From: Paratinospora sagittata
Taxonomy: Eukaryota > Streptophyta > Magnoliopsida > Ranunculales > Menispermaceae
Direction: 5' to 3'
Assembly: GCA_035771175.1 (NCBI GenBank)
Contig: CM069600.1
Location: 12,907,920 to 12,971,919, forward strand
DNA: 64,000 bases
Position 1 is the first letter of the stretch. Every line of letters begins with the position of its first letter. A program made the position numbers and the translations under genes. The notes beneath the pieces were generated by a model. That model was given only the letters and a program-made list of their open reading frames with translations. It made no database searches and was not told where the DNA came from. This document shows, one piece after another, positions 34,746-46,475 of the stretch.

Positions 34746-34811
34746 ATGTACACAACCATTCATGAGTATCAAGAATACAGAGAAATTATTTTCTTAAAAC
34801 TATCTTTAAGT
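34525..34811 (+). repeat. 5' LTR of the second copia element
   Basis: Begins TGTTGAGATATG and ends ...TTTAAGT before the primer site. It shares 'atagcttgattgta' and 'gatctaacctaattgat' with the 3' LTR. A (TA)n(TG)n microsatellite at 34679-34744 makes it longer. Confidence 0.88.
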
Positions 34812-34823
34812 TGGTATCAAAGC
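34812..34823 (+). other. Primer-binding site of the second copia element
   Basis: TGGTATCAAAGC directly follows the 5' LTR. It is one change from the usual tRNA-iMet site. Confidence 0.8.
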
Positions 34824-34927
34824 AAGGTTAAATAAATACTTTGATTTCTATTTTATACACAAAATAGTGGGTTGAAGAAGCTTGTTGCTATTGCAAGTAT
34901 TATAGAATGTGCAATTGATGTTGTGAG

Positions 34928-35727
34928 TGTAACACCCCGTGCTTTTAATCAATATATTTGGTTGACTTATACGTATACTGAAGAGTATAATACACATATA
35001 AGTACCTTTAAAGTCATGTGTACATATGTCAAATGAACTTGAAAATGTCAAAAGTGAGTCCGAAATGTGATTTTAAATAGAAATTGATTTATAACATGGG
35101 TATTCCTCATGTGGATTGAGTGTATAGAAGAAGAAGAATGAATTAAAAAACAAAAATTATATAAATTACTGTTCATTTGCGGGAACAATACCGTGAACAG
35201 TACTCGTATGGAATAAGAAAGAAAAAAAATTAAAAATTAAAAATTAAAAATTAAAAGAAGGAAAAAGGCTGCTGGAGAACGAACGAAAGAAAGAAAGAAG
35301 AGAAAGAGAAAGAAAAGAAGGAAGAAGGGGAAATAACGAATTCGCGGTCAAATCTAACGTGCCGGTAAGCTCTTTTTCCTATTTTTCATCGTGAAATTGA
35401 TCTTTAAGTAGTGTATGACGATTCTAGCGGAGTAATTTTAGCTATGAGAGTCGTGTTACGGTGTTTTTGAAATCGGGGTTTTGACCCAACTTGAATAAAA
35501 ATTTGTTCGAAAGGTTGAAAAACACTCCCTAGACTATAGAAGCCCCGAATATGTGGTTAGATTTTATTTATATATTTATTTGGAATTTTTATGGCTGTTG
35601 GAAGTTAAATTTAATATTTGAGACTATGTGAAGGCTGACAATATATTATCTATTGTATACGGGTACGTACAGTGTATAATATACTATGTCGGTCATGACG
35701 TCAGGCTATGTCAGAGGGGTCGTGACA
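34928..35727 (+). repeat. 5' LTR of the chromovirus
   Basis: Starts TGTAACACCCCGTGC and ends GGTCGTGACA, 800 bp. The 3' copy is 786 bp and closely similar, differing by scattered substitutions and short indels. Confidence 0.92.
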
Positions 35728-35731
35728 ATAT

Positions 35732-35744
35732 TGGTATCAGAGCC
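35732..35744 (+). other. Primer-binding site of the chromovirus
   Basis: TGGTATCAGAGCC, four bases after the 5' LTR, matches the tRNA-iMet type. Confidence 0.85.
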
Positions 35745-35901
35745 AAGTTTAGGATTAAAAGCCTTATTGTCTTATGTTTGTTTGTATGGATATATGTACG
35801 GGTAAATAAAGTATCGTATAAAGAATTAGTAATCGGATTGTCTGACTTATATGCTCCTCTATTTTTGTGAATGGCAGATTGAAAGGAAGTATCAGACAAT
35901 C

Positions 35902-37063
35902 ATGGACCCACAAGAAGAAAGGTTAAAGAAATTGGAAGAAATGGTTGTAGCTCAGCAGAGACAGAATGCTGAGATGATGCGTATAATGACACGTCTTCAG
36001 GATAGTTTACAGGGGCCTACAACATCTGTGGTACCCGAAGTTGGTGCTAGTAGTGCGGGTGCGTCTGCAGAGTGATCTGTGCCAGTGCAGGAGATAGTAG
36101 AGACTCATGATGATGTAGATGAGACCCGCAGATGGCAGTCTAGAGTTAGAGGTTGCTGAGGACTGGCTTCTGCTGATAGAAGCTATATTTGAGGACATGC
36201 ATGCACTGGATAAGGACAAAGTTAGACTTGCTAGATTTAAATTTTTGAGTAAGGCTGAGAGATGGTGGCAGACAATAGACCGAGCTCAGGGACCCATAGA
36301 TACCTTGGATAAGTTTAAAAAAGTATTCTACAAGACTTACTATCCCCTGTTTGAGGTTGATAAGGGGCATCAACAATTTATAGAATTGAAACAAGGGAAC
36401 ATGTCTGTGAGAGAATATGAACATGAGTTCAATAGGATAGCCTTGTTTGCCCCTAAGATGGTTCAGACAGATCTGATGCGAATGAAGAGGCTCAGGGATG
36501 GATTTAATGACCCGATCAAGAAGGGTTTGGCTCTTGCTGGTGTTCAGACCTATGATCAGGCAGTGCGACAGGCACTGGATTATGAGGCAGTTGAGATGAT
36601 AGATAGGCCAGCACGGGCAACACCCCCAGCATAGGCAGTTATAGAGCAGCAGGTACCCTATCAGGCTAAGAGAAAGCAGAGATGGGGCAGAAAATGGTAG
36701 GGTGAATAGAAAAAGGCAAAGATAGTTGAGATGCCTACTATTATGGAGATTCCAGTTACTTCTCCAGCAACAACGATACCACCACCAACAGGCAGAGGAT
36801 CACAGTCTGCTACGAGGCCACCGACACAGGGATCGTCTGTTAGGGCACCGTGGCTGCATAAGAGAGCAGGCAGTCGGAGTGGTTGGCTTCCCATGCCAGG
36901 CACTGAGTCGCAGACAACTTCATCTGCACCTCGCCGTCCTATCACATGTTTTCGATGTGGGAACAAGGGACATAAGGCGTACCAGTGTCCTTTTCAGCCA
37001 ACTCTGCGGACTCCAACAAATCCATCTACTATTGTTACTGTTCCTACGCCTGTCAGAGAGTAA
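35902..37063 (+). pseudogene. Chromovirus gag with CCHC zinc knuckle
   Basis: Structural capsid/nucleocapsid protein. The start at 35902 (MDPQEERLKKLEEMVVAQQ) is followed by a coiled-coil-like segment, then a stop at 36073-36075. The retrotrans_gag core lies in another frame (AERWWQTI; DKFKKVFYKTYYP; FIELKQGNMSVREYEHEF). Further stops at 36632-36634 and near 36700 fall mostly where Gln would be expected. The C-terminal zinc knuckle CFRCGNKGHKAYQCP (CX2CX4HX4C) is intact. Confidence 0.88.
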
Positions 37064-37105
37064 GCCAAGGATGTTACAGAGCTAGATCTAGAGGCGAACA
37101 AGAAC

Positions 37106-37420
37106 TTGGTGGAAGGTATGATTTCCATTTGCGACACTATAATGTATGTGTTAATCGATGGCGGATCCACCTTGTCATTTATTGCTGGCCATATGGTAGA
37201 TAGGTTGCATTTAACTCCTGTTAGGATTAGTACACCGTTGGTTCTGAGTACTGCAGCAGGAGACCGAATCTACCCAAATATGTTGTGTGAAAATTGTGTG
37301 GTGAAATATGCGGATCATGAAATGATTGTGAATCTTAGAGTTTTAGAATTCCTTGAATTTGATGCTATAGGGTATGGATTGGTTGGCTGCCTATCATGCC
37401 CATGTGGACTGCTTTGGTAA
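37106..37420 (+). pseudogene. Chromovirus aspartic protease
   Basis: Retropepsin-like segment. The active-site motif reads VLIDGGSTLSFI, where D-S-G is usual, so one residue of the triad is changed. The hydrophobic-hydrophobic-Gly end of the domain overlaps a frame change near 37370, where the reverse-transcriptase frame begins ([13 protein letters not shown]). Confidence 0.8.
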
Positions 37421-38315
37421 GAAAGTAGTCTTTCAAATACCAGGACAACCCGCATTTGCTTATAGTGGCAAGACATCTTCAAACCGTCCCACTCGAGTCA
37501 GGATGGCTACTGATGAAGAGATAGGGATGTTGGCTAGTATAAAGTCAGTAAATGAAAAGGATTTGATATCAGGTATTCCTGTAGTATTTGAGTACCCATA
37601 TGTTTTTCCAGATGATTTACCAGGATTACCACCAGTACGGGAAATTGATTTTATTATTGAACTGATGCGTGACACAAAGCCTATTTCCATTTCACCCTAT
37701 CAAATGGCGCCAAAGGAGTTGCAGGAACTCAAGGTGCAATTAGAGGAGTTGATGGCAAAAGGGTTTATTACCCCGAGTATGTCACCCTGGGGCGCACCTG
37801 TACTGTTTCTGAAGAAGAAGGATGGTAGCTTGAGGTTATGCATTGATTATAGACAGCTGAACAGGGTGACAGTGCAAAATAAGTATCCTTTACCCCGTAT
37901 CGATGATTTATTCGATCAGTTGAATGGTGCTAATTTTTTCTCTAAGACTGATTTAAGATCTGGATACCATCAGCTAAGAATACGGGAAGAGGATGTACAA
38001 AAGACTGCGTCTAGAACACGGTATGGTCACTATGAGTTTCTTGTTATGCCCTTTGGACTGACCAATGCCCCAACCATGTTTATGGATTTGATGCAAAGGG
38101 TATTCAGACCATACCTGGACCAATTCATTATTGTGTTTATTAATGATATACTCATTTATTCCAAGACTCAGGAGGATCATGAGCAGCACTTCCGCATCAC
38201 TTTGCAGACACTAAGAGAACATCGGTTGTATGCTAAATTCATTAAATGCGAGTTTTGGATACATGAGGTGAGATTTCTAGGTCATGTGGTTAGTGCAGAA
38301 GCTAATTTCTGTTGA
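37374..38315 (+). pseudogene. Chromovirus reverse transcriptase with FIND active site
   Basis: Nearly complete reverse-transcriptase domain: YRMAP-type motif ([14 protein letters not shown]), [61 protein letters not shown] and [14 protein letters not shown]. The catalytic FxDD box reads FIND (codon 38142-38144, AAT), which should abolish polymerase activity. A frameshift near 38300 moves the RNase H part to another frame. Confidence 0.92.
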
Positions 38316-39662
38316 TTATGCTAAGGTTGAGGAAATCATAAATTGGCCAAGACCAACCACAGTGACTGAGATCAGCAGGTTTCTGGGCCTCGCTGGTTAT
38401 TACCGGAGATTTGTGGAAGGCTTTTCCCAATTGGCTTCCCCACTCACAAGGCTGACTCAGAAAAATGTGCCATTTGTGTGGACTTCTGCATTTGAGGATG
38501 CTTTCACTGAGTTGAAGAAGAAACTAACTACTATTCCAGTTTTAGTACTCCCAGAACCTGGAAAGGAGTTGGTAATTTACATAGATGCATCACATTTAGG
38601 TTTGGGATGTGTATTGATGCAAGAGGGTAGAGTGATTGCTTATGCATCCAGACAGCTGAAGATACATGAGAAAAACTACCCTGTGCATGATTTAAAACTA
38701 GCAGCTGTTGTATTTGCGTTGAAATTATGGAAACATTACCTCTATGGGGGGGAAAAGTTCACACTGTACTCAGACCATAAGAGTCTGAAATATTTGTTTG
38801 ACCATAAAGAGTTGAATATGAGACAACGTAGATGGTTGGAATTCCTAAAAGATTATGATTCCACAATAGAATATCATCCTGGAAAAGCCAACGTCGTAGC
38901 TGATGCATTGAGCCGAAAACGGATTGAGACCCAGGTGGTAGCTTGTCAAATGGCCCAGGAGTGGCGACTTTTAGAGAGAGCGACTATGATGAGTGTTCTC
39001 TCCATTGCTCCACACGTTGACATTTGTGCTCAGATACATATACAGTTGACAGATTCTTATATTCAAAAGATTAAGGATATGCAGCAGCATGATCCTGATC
39101 TTGGTATGTATGAGTCTTGGGCAGATAATGCAGACAGGGCAGATTGGCAAAGAGGTCCAGATGGTGTCCTGCGTTATCAGGAGAGATTATGGGTATCCAT
39201 GGATAGGGCATTGAGGGCTGAGTTATTAGAGAAAGCACACAAATCTCAGTATACCATTTACTTAGGGTTTACAAAAATGTATCATGATATGAAGAGAACA
39301 ACATGGTGGCATGGGATGAAGAAAGATATAGCTGAGTATGTGCGGAATTGTGAGGTGTGTCAGCAAGTGAAACCTGAACATCAGAGACCAGGAGGTCAGA
39401 TGTAACCATTATCTATTCCAGAATGGAAATGGGAGCATATCACGATGGACTTTATCACAGGACTGCCCAGATCTCAGGGTAGATTTGACGCCATTTGGGT
39501 GATAGTTGACAAATTGACTAAATCTGCACACTTTCTTCCAATGAACACCAGAGACTCGATTGATAGACTGAGCAGATTGTATGTGCGGGAAATCGTCAGG
39601 TTGCATGGTATACCTATTTCTATTGTGTCGGATAGAGATTCGCGATTCACATCGAGCTTTTG
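38316..39662 (+). pseudogene. Chromovirus RNase H and N-terminal integrase
   Basis: Contains the connection region ([20 protein letters not shown]), RNase H ([28 protein letters not shown]), the HHCC integrase zinc finger ([20 protein letters not shown] ... CEVCQQVK) and the first integrase Asp (ITMDFITGLP). A TAA at 39403-39405, at an expected Gln position, splits it. It continues to the second Asp region (IVSDRDSRFTSSF), where the solo LTR interrupts it at 39663. Confidence 0.9.
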
Positions 39663-40090
39663 TGTGACGCCCCGAAAATTATTTCATCTAGCCCATAACC
39701 CAATTGCACTTTGCCCAAACTCTATGCGTTGCCTTGATATGTTTAATGTTTGTATAGTTGATGCTTGATAATGTATATAAATATGTGTATCATAAATTGT
39801 ATATGGGTCATGTTAAATTAAATTATAATGCATATGTTATTATTTATGCATGGGCCCATTAAACCATGAATTGATATGAGTTAGGATTGATTGAATAAAA
39901 ATATAAATGAGAATGAAAATTTGGTGTATTAAATGTATTGGACATTTAAAATACATGGAAGCATGAGATTGGTTAAAGTACATGTGGTTGGTATGGGTAG
40001 TATGAGACCAACACATGTGAAGGTTGGTGCATGAAAGTGGACAAGTGTCCCATGCCCACTTCTCTTCTTCAAGGAATTGCTAGAATGAGT

Positions 40091-40152
40091 GGAGGGAATC
40101 AAGGAGAGAATCAAGGAGGGAATCAAGGAGAGAATCAAGGAGGGAATCAAGG
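40091..40152. repeat. 12-bp minisatellite in the solo LTR
   Basis: Alternating ggagggaatcaa and ggagagaatcaa units, about five copies. Confidence 0.9.
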
Positions 40153-40361
40153 AAGTGCTAGAAAGAGGTGAGTGGAGAGAAAGAAAAAGAAATAAAAGAA
40201 AAGAAGAGAAAGGAAAGAAGAAGAGAAAGAAAGAGGGAGTTGCAGGAGGAAGATCTCTGTGACGTTTTCATCAAAGAGCTGGATCTTTCGGATATATGGT
40301 CAGATTGAGCTCAAAATTTGTTAGCAAGTTCTTAGCTTATGGTTATTCATTCTGGTCGGTT

Positions 40362-40760
40362 GAGATCTTGATCAGAGGTTTCGTCTAAGAGATCTAACCT
40401 CTCAAACAAAGCTGGTTGAAAAGTCTAGATTTCTCGTGCCGTTTTGGTCAAACTTCTAGATCTCCTTAATCTACCGTTGGATGGATATAAAATTTGGTTA
40501 TGTAGTGTACAACGGATAGTTCGGTATTATTAACGGTGGAGATCTTGATTTAGGGTTTATTCTGAGAGATATAACCTCTCAAACAAAGAAGGTTGGAAAG
40601 TCTGGATTTCTGGCGCCATTTCTCTAAAACTTATAGATCTCCTCAATCTACCGTTGGATGGATATAAAATCTGGGTATATAGTGTATAACTGATATTTAT
40701 GTATTATGACCGGTGGAGATGTTTATGAGTTTAGTATTTTGTGTGATATAGTCCTCTGAG
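40362..40760. repeat. 177-bp tandem duplication in the solo LTR
   Basis: Units start at 40362, 40539 and (partial) 40716, with 'gagatcttgat', 'taacctctcaaacaaag' and 'ctaccgttggatggatataa' at the same offsets. Confidence 0.85.
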
Positions 40761-41800
40761 TTTGAGTATTTGCAGCAGGAAAGGAGAAATTGTCTGATTA
40801 GAGACTTGTTTATCAAAGATTCTTATCTTTTCGGTCCACCGTTGGATTGGGCTGATATTTGGACAGAAGGTTTTTTTCTTCACATACTTCAATCTGTACG
40901 GTTGATTTTGTGATTACATATTTTTGTTGGTAGATTGATACATCTGAACAGAATATTAAATGAAGAGTTGGTAGGGTTGCTTGTATTAGACCTAAATTTA
41001 GAATATGAACTTAGACCTTTCCAAATAGCTTGCATGTCAACTATGTTGACCTAGTTGCCATTGTTGATGAACCCATGATGCAAAATCAGTGATATACATG
41101 GCTGAACATGGTGACCTAGTGTAAATTGGCAATATGGCCTAAGTATGAAAATTTTCATATTTTAGGGCTTTTGATGCTTTTGGCCTAGAATCATTGAATT
41201 GATGCAACTTATGTTAGATTAAGCATGATTAGGGTTGATTATGCTATTGATTTGGTGGTTGTGACCATATCATGAGTTAGGCATACTTGTGATCAAGTGA
41301 CCCAATTTGGACATGTTTATGCCTAAGAAATTGAAAATCAGTATTTTTGATTAATAGAATGGTTTATGAATGAGAACTATGCATTAGAGGCCTAAGTCAT
41401 GTGATTTGAGTTGAATGATGAGATTAGATGGGATTTAGGCCTATTGTTTATATGTGGGTTGATTTAGGGTTGATGTGTAATGTCTATGTGATTGAGCATA
41501 GAAATTGATGTATGGTAGGATATTGATGTATGTTTTAGGATCTTGATTGGGTTGATTCGGTTTGGTGGTCGTCTGTGGTTAAATACTCTTGCGAGGCTTG
41601 GTTGTGAGTAGACTTCATTTATGATTATATCTTTTATGTCATCATATCACTTATATATATTGTATGTTGAAAGCATGAATGTGTTCTAATGTTTTGAATG
41701 ATGCATTGATTTGAGAAAACCTTATGACTTTGGTTGGGCCCATCTATCTGGCTAATAGGGAGACTTAACCTTGTCATATGAGGGTTTTAGGAAGGGAAAT

Positions 41801-41902
41801 GATTGGGGTCAACGGTACGGTGAAATAGACGTGCACTAGTAACCCCAAATAAACATGATTGGGGTCAACGGTACGGTGAAATAGACGTGTACTAGTAACC
41901 CA
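41801..41902. repeat. 56-bp tandem duplication in the solo LTR
   Basis: Copies at 41801 and 41857 begin gattggggtcaacggtacgg and are nearly identical over 45 bp. Confidence 0.9.
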
Positions 41903-42620
41903 ATGCATGTGGAATGTGGATCCAAATTGATAAGCTTTTACTTGCATCGAACTTATTATAAATGTTTGATATCTATATGTTATGAGCTTTTAATCATGCT
42001 ACACATTGACATGCATACATGATATTTATTGATGAGTATTGATAGCATATTTGAATTCTATTCACTGGGCACCGTTGGCTCACCCTCATTTTCCTCTTTC
42101 AGGTCCTTCTGTCCCGAATACGGCAAAGGAGTAGTTATATCTTGAGGGCCTTGCCTGCGAGAAAATCCAAGGCCTCGATGTGAGTTGAGAGGCATTTTGA
42201 TCGAACTGTGTTTTAAATTATGAAGTATTATATTTTGGATTATGTAATTATAACACTTACCACATTGTAGTATGGGTGAGTTCGGACTTGTTAGATAGAC
42301 CATGTGGGCATATGACGATTTTTATTTGTACCCACAATTTTGGACTTTATGTGTATGTCAATTTTAATGGACTGTAGGGATTATGATTTTATTTGTGGTT
42401 CATTTTTATTGATTATCTCTTGTCTTGGATGATTAATACGGTTGGTAGTTTTGTTTAGTACATTTTGATATTATGTCGTTGTTTGAGATAAGACTCGTAG
42501 GGTCTCAACCACCTCACGGGAGTTGAGGAGTGGTCGAGATTCCTACGCCGGGCGTCCCGCCCCGGCATTCCGCACGCCATTCCCTGCGGGGTTGGTGGTC
42601 TGGGGTGCGGGGTCGCCACA

Positions 42621-43470
42621 TTTTGGCAGGCCATGCAGACCCGGTTTGGTACTCACCTCCGCTTTAGTACAACGTTTCATCTTCAAACTGATGGCCGGAC
42701 TGAGAGGGTGATTCAGATGTTGGAAGACATGCTCAGATCGTGTATTTTAGAGTTTGGTGGGACTTGGAGTGAAAGTTTACCATTGTGTGAGTTCGCTTAT
42801 AACAACAGTTATCAGGCCAGTTTTGGCATGGCTCCTTATGAAGCTTTGTATGGTAGGCCGTGTAGATCTCCAACTTGCTGGTACGAGGTTGGAGAATCAC
42901 AGTTGTTGGGATCGAAAGTTGTTATTGATCACACTAAGCATGTTAAACTGATCAGACAGAGACTGAAAGCTGCACAAGACCGACAAAAAAGTTATTTTGA
43001 TAACCGCCACAGACCTCTAGAGTTTGTAGTAGATGACCTCGTGCTGCTTAAGGTCTCGCCACGGAAAGGTCAGATGCGGTTTGAGGTGAAAGGAAAATTG
43101 TCTCCTCTCTTTATTGGACTGTTTAAAGTCACAGAGAGGATTGGTTCGTAAGCATACCAGATTGCTTTACCTCCTCAGTTAGTCGGTGTTTATGATGTGT
43201 TTCATATTTCTATGTTGAGGAAGTATCATACAGACCCGACGAAATATCCACCTCGACACATCTTTTTGATGTAACACAGTTACAAGTTGGGGAGGATGCT
43301 ACATATGAATAGAAGCCATTCAAATTCTTGATAGGAAGGTTCAACAATTGAGAAATAAAGAAATTCCTTTGGTCAGAGTCAAATGGCAGTTTCATGATAA
43401 TGAGGAGCAGACTTGGGAACGCGAGGACCGGATGAGAGGGACATTTCCTGATCTCTTTACCACTTGAGGT
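42621..43470 (+). pseudogene. Chromovirus integrase C-terminus and chromodomain-like end
   Basis: Resumes the integrase after the solo LTR: HLQTDGRTERVIQMLEDMLR with the catalytic Glu region, CEFAYNNSYQASFGMAPYEA, LYGRPCRSP, and the GPY/F-like part (LSPLFIGLFKVTERIG). A TAA at an expected Gln position (about 43149), and more stops, separate it from a tail reading VRVKWQFHDNEEQTWERED, the chromodomain-type ending of Tekay/Del chromoviruses. These elements use the domain to target heterochromatin. Confidence 0.85.
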
Positions 43471-43525
43471 ACATTTCCCCTTATCTATTAAATTTCGAGG
43501 CCGAAATTTCTTAAGTTGGGGAGAT

Positions 43526-44311
43526 TGTAACACCCCGTGCTTTTAATCAATATATTTGGTTGACTTATACGTACACTGAAGAGTATAATACACATATAAG
43601 TACCTTTAAAGTCATGTGTACATGTGTCAAATGAACTTGAAAATGTCAAAAGTGAGCCCGAAATGTGATTTTAAATGGAAATCGATTTATAACACGGATA
43701 TTCCTATGTGGATTGAGTGTATAGAAGAAGAAGAATGAATTAAAAAACAAAAATTATTAAAGCACTGTTCATTTGCGGGTACTGTTCACGGAACAGTACC
43801 GTAAACAGTACTCGCATGGAATAAGAAAGAAAAAAAAATTAAAAAAAGGAAAGAGATTGCTGGAGAACGAAAGAAAGAAGAGGAGAGAAAAGAGAAAGGA
43901 AAGAAGGAAGAAAGAAACAACGAATTCGCGGTCAAATCTGACGTGCCGGTAAGCTCTTTTTGCTATTTTTTGTCATGAAATTGATCTTTAAGTAGTGTAT
44001 GACGATTCTAGCAGAGTAATTTTTGCTATGAGAGTCGTGTTACTGTATTTTTTAAATCGGATTTTTGACCCGACTTGAATGACAATTTGTTCGAAAGGTT
44101 GAAAAACACTCCCTAGACTATAGAAGCCCCGAATATGTGGTTAGATTCTATTTATGTGTTTATTTAGAATTTTTATGACTGTTGGAAGTTAGATTTGATA
44201 TTTGAGACTATGTGAAGGCTGACAATATATTATCTACTATATACGGGTACGTACAATATATAATATATTATATCGGTCATGACGTCAGGCTATATCAGGG
44301 GCGTCGTGACA
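43526..44311 (+). repeat. 3' LTR of the chromovirus
   Basis: Starts TGTAACACCCCGTGC and ends GGGCGTCGTGACA, preceded by a purine-rich ttggggaga and the phrase 'atttcgaggccgaaatttct' typical of this lineage. Confidence 0.92.
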
Positions 44312-44630
44312 GTGAGTGTTGCAATTGATTTAAGAATGAAGAAAACAGTGAAGGCTTGCCTGCGTTTCAATTGGAAAGAGCAATTACCATGGAATGTTGT
44401 TGCAGTCGGGTTGCTGCACAAAAGTGAAGAAAGTTGTTTAATAAATAACTCTCAAAAGCATCAAATCTTCTCACAAAGTGGTTGGTGGCCCTTGATTTGT
44501 GTGAGCATTAAATTGTTCCCTTTAAACAATTTCATATCTTTTGACTATAGTGGGTTATTCTTGTTATCTTTTATTACCCTTTAAATCATTCCTTCAAATT
44601 ATCTTCCCTATTATTATATTTTATATTAAC
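44312..44630 (+). other. Leader of the second copia element, after the chromovirus
   Basis: Continuation of the copia leader up to the gag ATG at 44631. A frame at 44279-44584 crosses the chromovirus border and is not real. Confidence 0.6.
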
Positions 44631-45881
44631 ATGGGCAAACCTACTCATATTATTGTTCAACTGAAAAGTTCTTCATTCAACGTCGGGATTGTACTCAATG
44701 AGATAAATTTTAATAAGTGGTCTCAAATCATGGAGATGCATATTGCGAAAAAGGAGCAACTCTCATTTATTATGAGAAACTCACCACCACCCACTGAGAA
44801 GGATGATGGGTATGAGAAGTGGTATGCAAACTAGGGGTGACATCGGGTCGAATTTTTGCCCCCAAACCCACCCGATTCGATGAGGTCGGGTCGGGTTGGT
44901 CGGGTTGGGCTTCCATGAAATAGCTCAATTTTTAAAAAAACTTAATAACTACTATTTAAGCTTTTATTAGTAATAAAATATGCTAGATTATCATGTGAAA
45001 GCTTATTAAACTATTATTTAAGCTTTAAAAGATGAGATTTTTCCTTTTTAGGAAAACTCATATATGTACAAACCAAGATAGTCTTAAATTTGCCTTATGA
45101 GAATGATGATGAATAGAGAGTTGATGAGATTTTATAGAGAAGGAAAGTCTCACATTCTTCCTAACAAGCAATGTGAGATTAAAATAAAACTTTTCTCTTT
45201 TAGTCTCAAGCACCCATCTTATAATTCTTATTTAATTTTTCTTACCATCTAACCCAACAATTTAAAAAAAGTAGTTGAGGGTTATGGGGCTTCTTAATTA
45301 AAAGCCTTGTATGTAATAGTTTTTTTAGTATTTTTATTATATATACATACATACATGTATATATATATATATAAATATGTATATAATATAATTATAAATT
45401 TTAAGAGGTCGGATCGGGTCGGGTTTGGTCGGGTCGGGTTGCTTACACCCCTAATGCAAACAATCAAAAGGTAAAGAGATGGTTGTTGATTTCTATGACC
45501 CCAAAAATTATGAAGCGATATATTCGCTTACCCACTGCTCAAGATATTTGGAAAGCACTTTTTAAAGCTTTCTATGATGGAACCGATAAGTTATAGGTTT
45601 TTACCTTAAATCAAAAGGCTTTCTCTGCTAAACAAAATGGTAGAGGACTCTTTGTGTATCACAGAGAAGTAACAGAGATTTTCAATGAGTTGGATCATCA
45701 TGATAAGGTCATCATTAAAAGTGAAAAAGATGTTGAATCTTATCAAAAATCAGTTCAACGACAAAGGGTGCATATTTTTCTTGTTGGGTTAGATGACAAA
45801 TTTGAACAAATTCGAGGTGAAATTTTGAGGAAGGATCATATTCCTGACCTAAAGAAATGTTATGCCCATGCATCTGTTTGA
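44631..45881 (+). pseudogene. Second copia gag, split by a MITE
   Basis: The start at 44631 gives MGKPTHIIVQLKSSSFNVGI and the gag N-terminal motif NEINFNKWSQIMEMHI. The hAT MITE interrupts after EKWYAN, and the frame resumes at 45454 (KRWLLISMTPKIMKRYI; AQDIWKALFKAFYDG). A TAG near 45593 follows, then GRGLFVYHREVTEIFNELDH and VHIFLVGLDDKFEQIRGEIL to a stop at 45881. A CCHC-like remnant (CTHCYQTSHTKSHCFEL) lies at about 45965-46015. Confidence 0.85.
44832..45453. mobile_element. hAT-type MITE, 8-bp TSD ATGCAAAC
   Basis: Starts TAGGGGTGACATCGGG and ends TTACACCCCTA. The terminal inverted repeat TAGGGGTG is followed on each side by CGGGTCGGGT-type sequence. Identical ATGCAAAC at 44824-44831 and 45454-45461 is the 8-bp duplication expected of hAT elements. 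No coding capacity. Confidence 0.92.
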
Positions 45882-46148
45882 CGCACAAACACAAATAAAG
45901 AATCGGCCTAATCAAAACTCATGGCCTATCATCCTAAGAATTGTGTAGACAAGTTTACTTACAAATGCACTCATTGTTATCAAACTAGTCATACTAAGAG
46001 TCACTGCTTCGAACTCATGGGTTGTAGAGAATAGTGGGATCATAGTCGTGAATAGAAGAAGAACTCGAAGAAACCTTCTACTATTGTTGTTGTTGAAACA
46101 AAAATAGGAGACGAAGATACTAGATAGGCCTCAACATTAGCAACAACT

Positions 46149-46475
46149 ATGTGTAATGTTGGTAAGGTTGTTACACCTATTTTTAATAGTTCATGGATAA
46201 TTGATTCTGGTGCAACAGATCATATGACGTTTGATTCTGGACAGGTCTCATCCCTTAACTCCTCCTCACAAAAGTTTGTTCCCACTGCCAATGGTACTTT
46301 AACCCCAATGATTGGGGAAGGATCTTTACCCCTCACCGATACTTTAAATTTAGATTTTATTTTAGTCGTTCCATCTTTGTATTATAATCTTTTGTTTGTT
46401 TCCCAGATAACCACTGCATTATGGTGTGTTGTAATTCTTGGCCTGATTCTTGTGTGTTTAAAGACATCCAAATAA
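46149..46475 (+). pseudogene. Second copia protease region
   Basis: Intact active-site motif SWIIDSGATDHM and the family phrase LILVVPSLYYNLLFVSQ-like region (LDFILVVPSLYYNLLFVSQ). A frameshift at about 46415 moves the gag-pre-integrase part to another frame. Confidence 0.85.

Larger units (their letters stand above)
39663..42620 (+). mobile_element. 3-kb solo LTR inside the chromovirus integrase, TSD TTTTG
   Basis: Starts TGTGACGCCCCGAAAATT and ends GGGGTCGCCACA, with TTTTG on both sides (39658-39662 and 42621-42625). The integrase frame resumes exactly after it. No coding or primer site inside. It contains three internal repeats and shares diverged sequence with the solo LTR at 47086-50092, which is in the opposite orientation (for example the gttgaccta and aaaattttcata regions near 41040-41165 against 48780-48920). 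Confidence 0.9.
34928..44311 (+). mobile_element. Ty3/gypsy chromovirus (Tekay/Del-like), TSD GTGAG
   Basis: LTRs at 34928-35727 and 43526-44311, identical GTGAG on both sides (34923-34927 and 44312-44316), a primer site at 35732, and gag, protease, reverse transcriptase, RNase H, integrase and a chromodomain-like end in gypsy order. It carries a 3-kb solo LTR in integrase. Net length is about 6.4 kb. It lies in the leader of the second copia element, about 105 bp after that primer site. Confidence 0.93.

Noticed and set aside
39663..42620. Complete gypsy element nested in integrase
   Set aside because: No coding sequence, primer site or internal LTR pair; a single LTR-like unit with one TSD fits a solo LTR.
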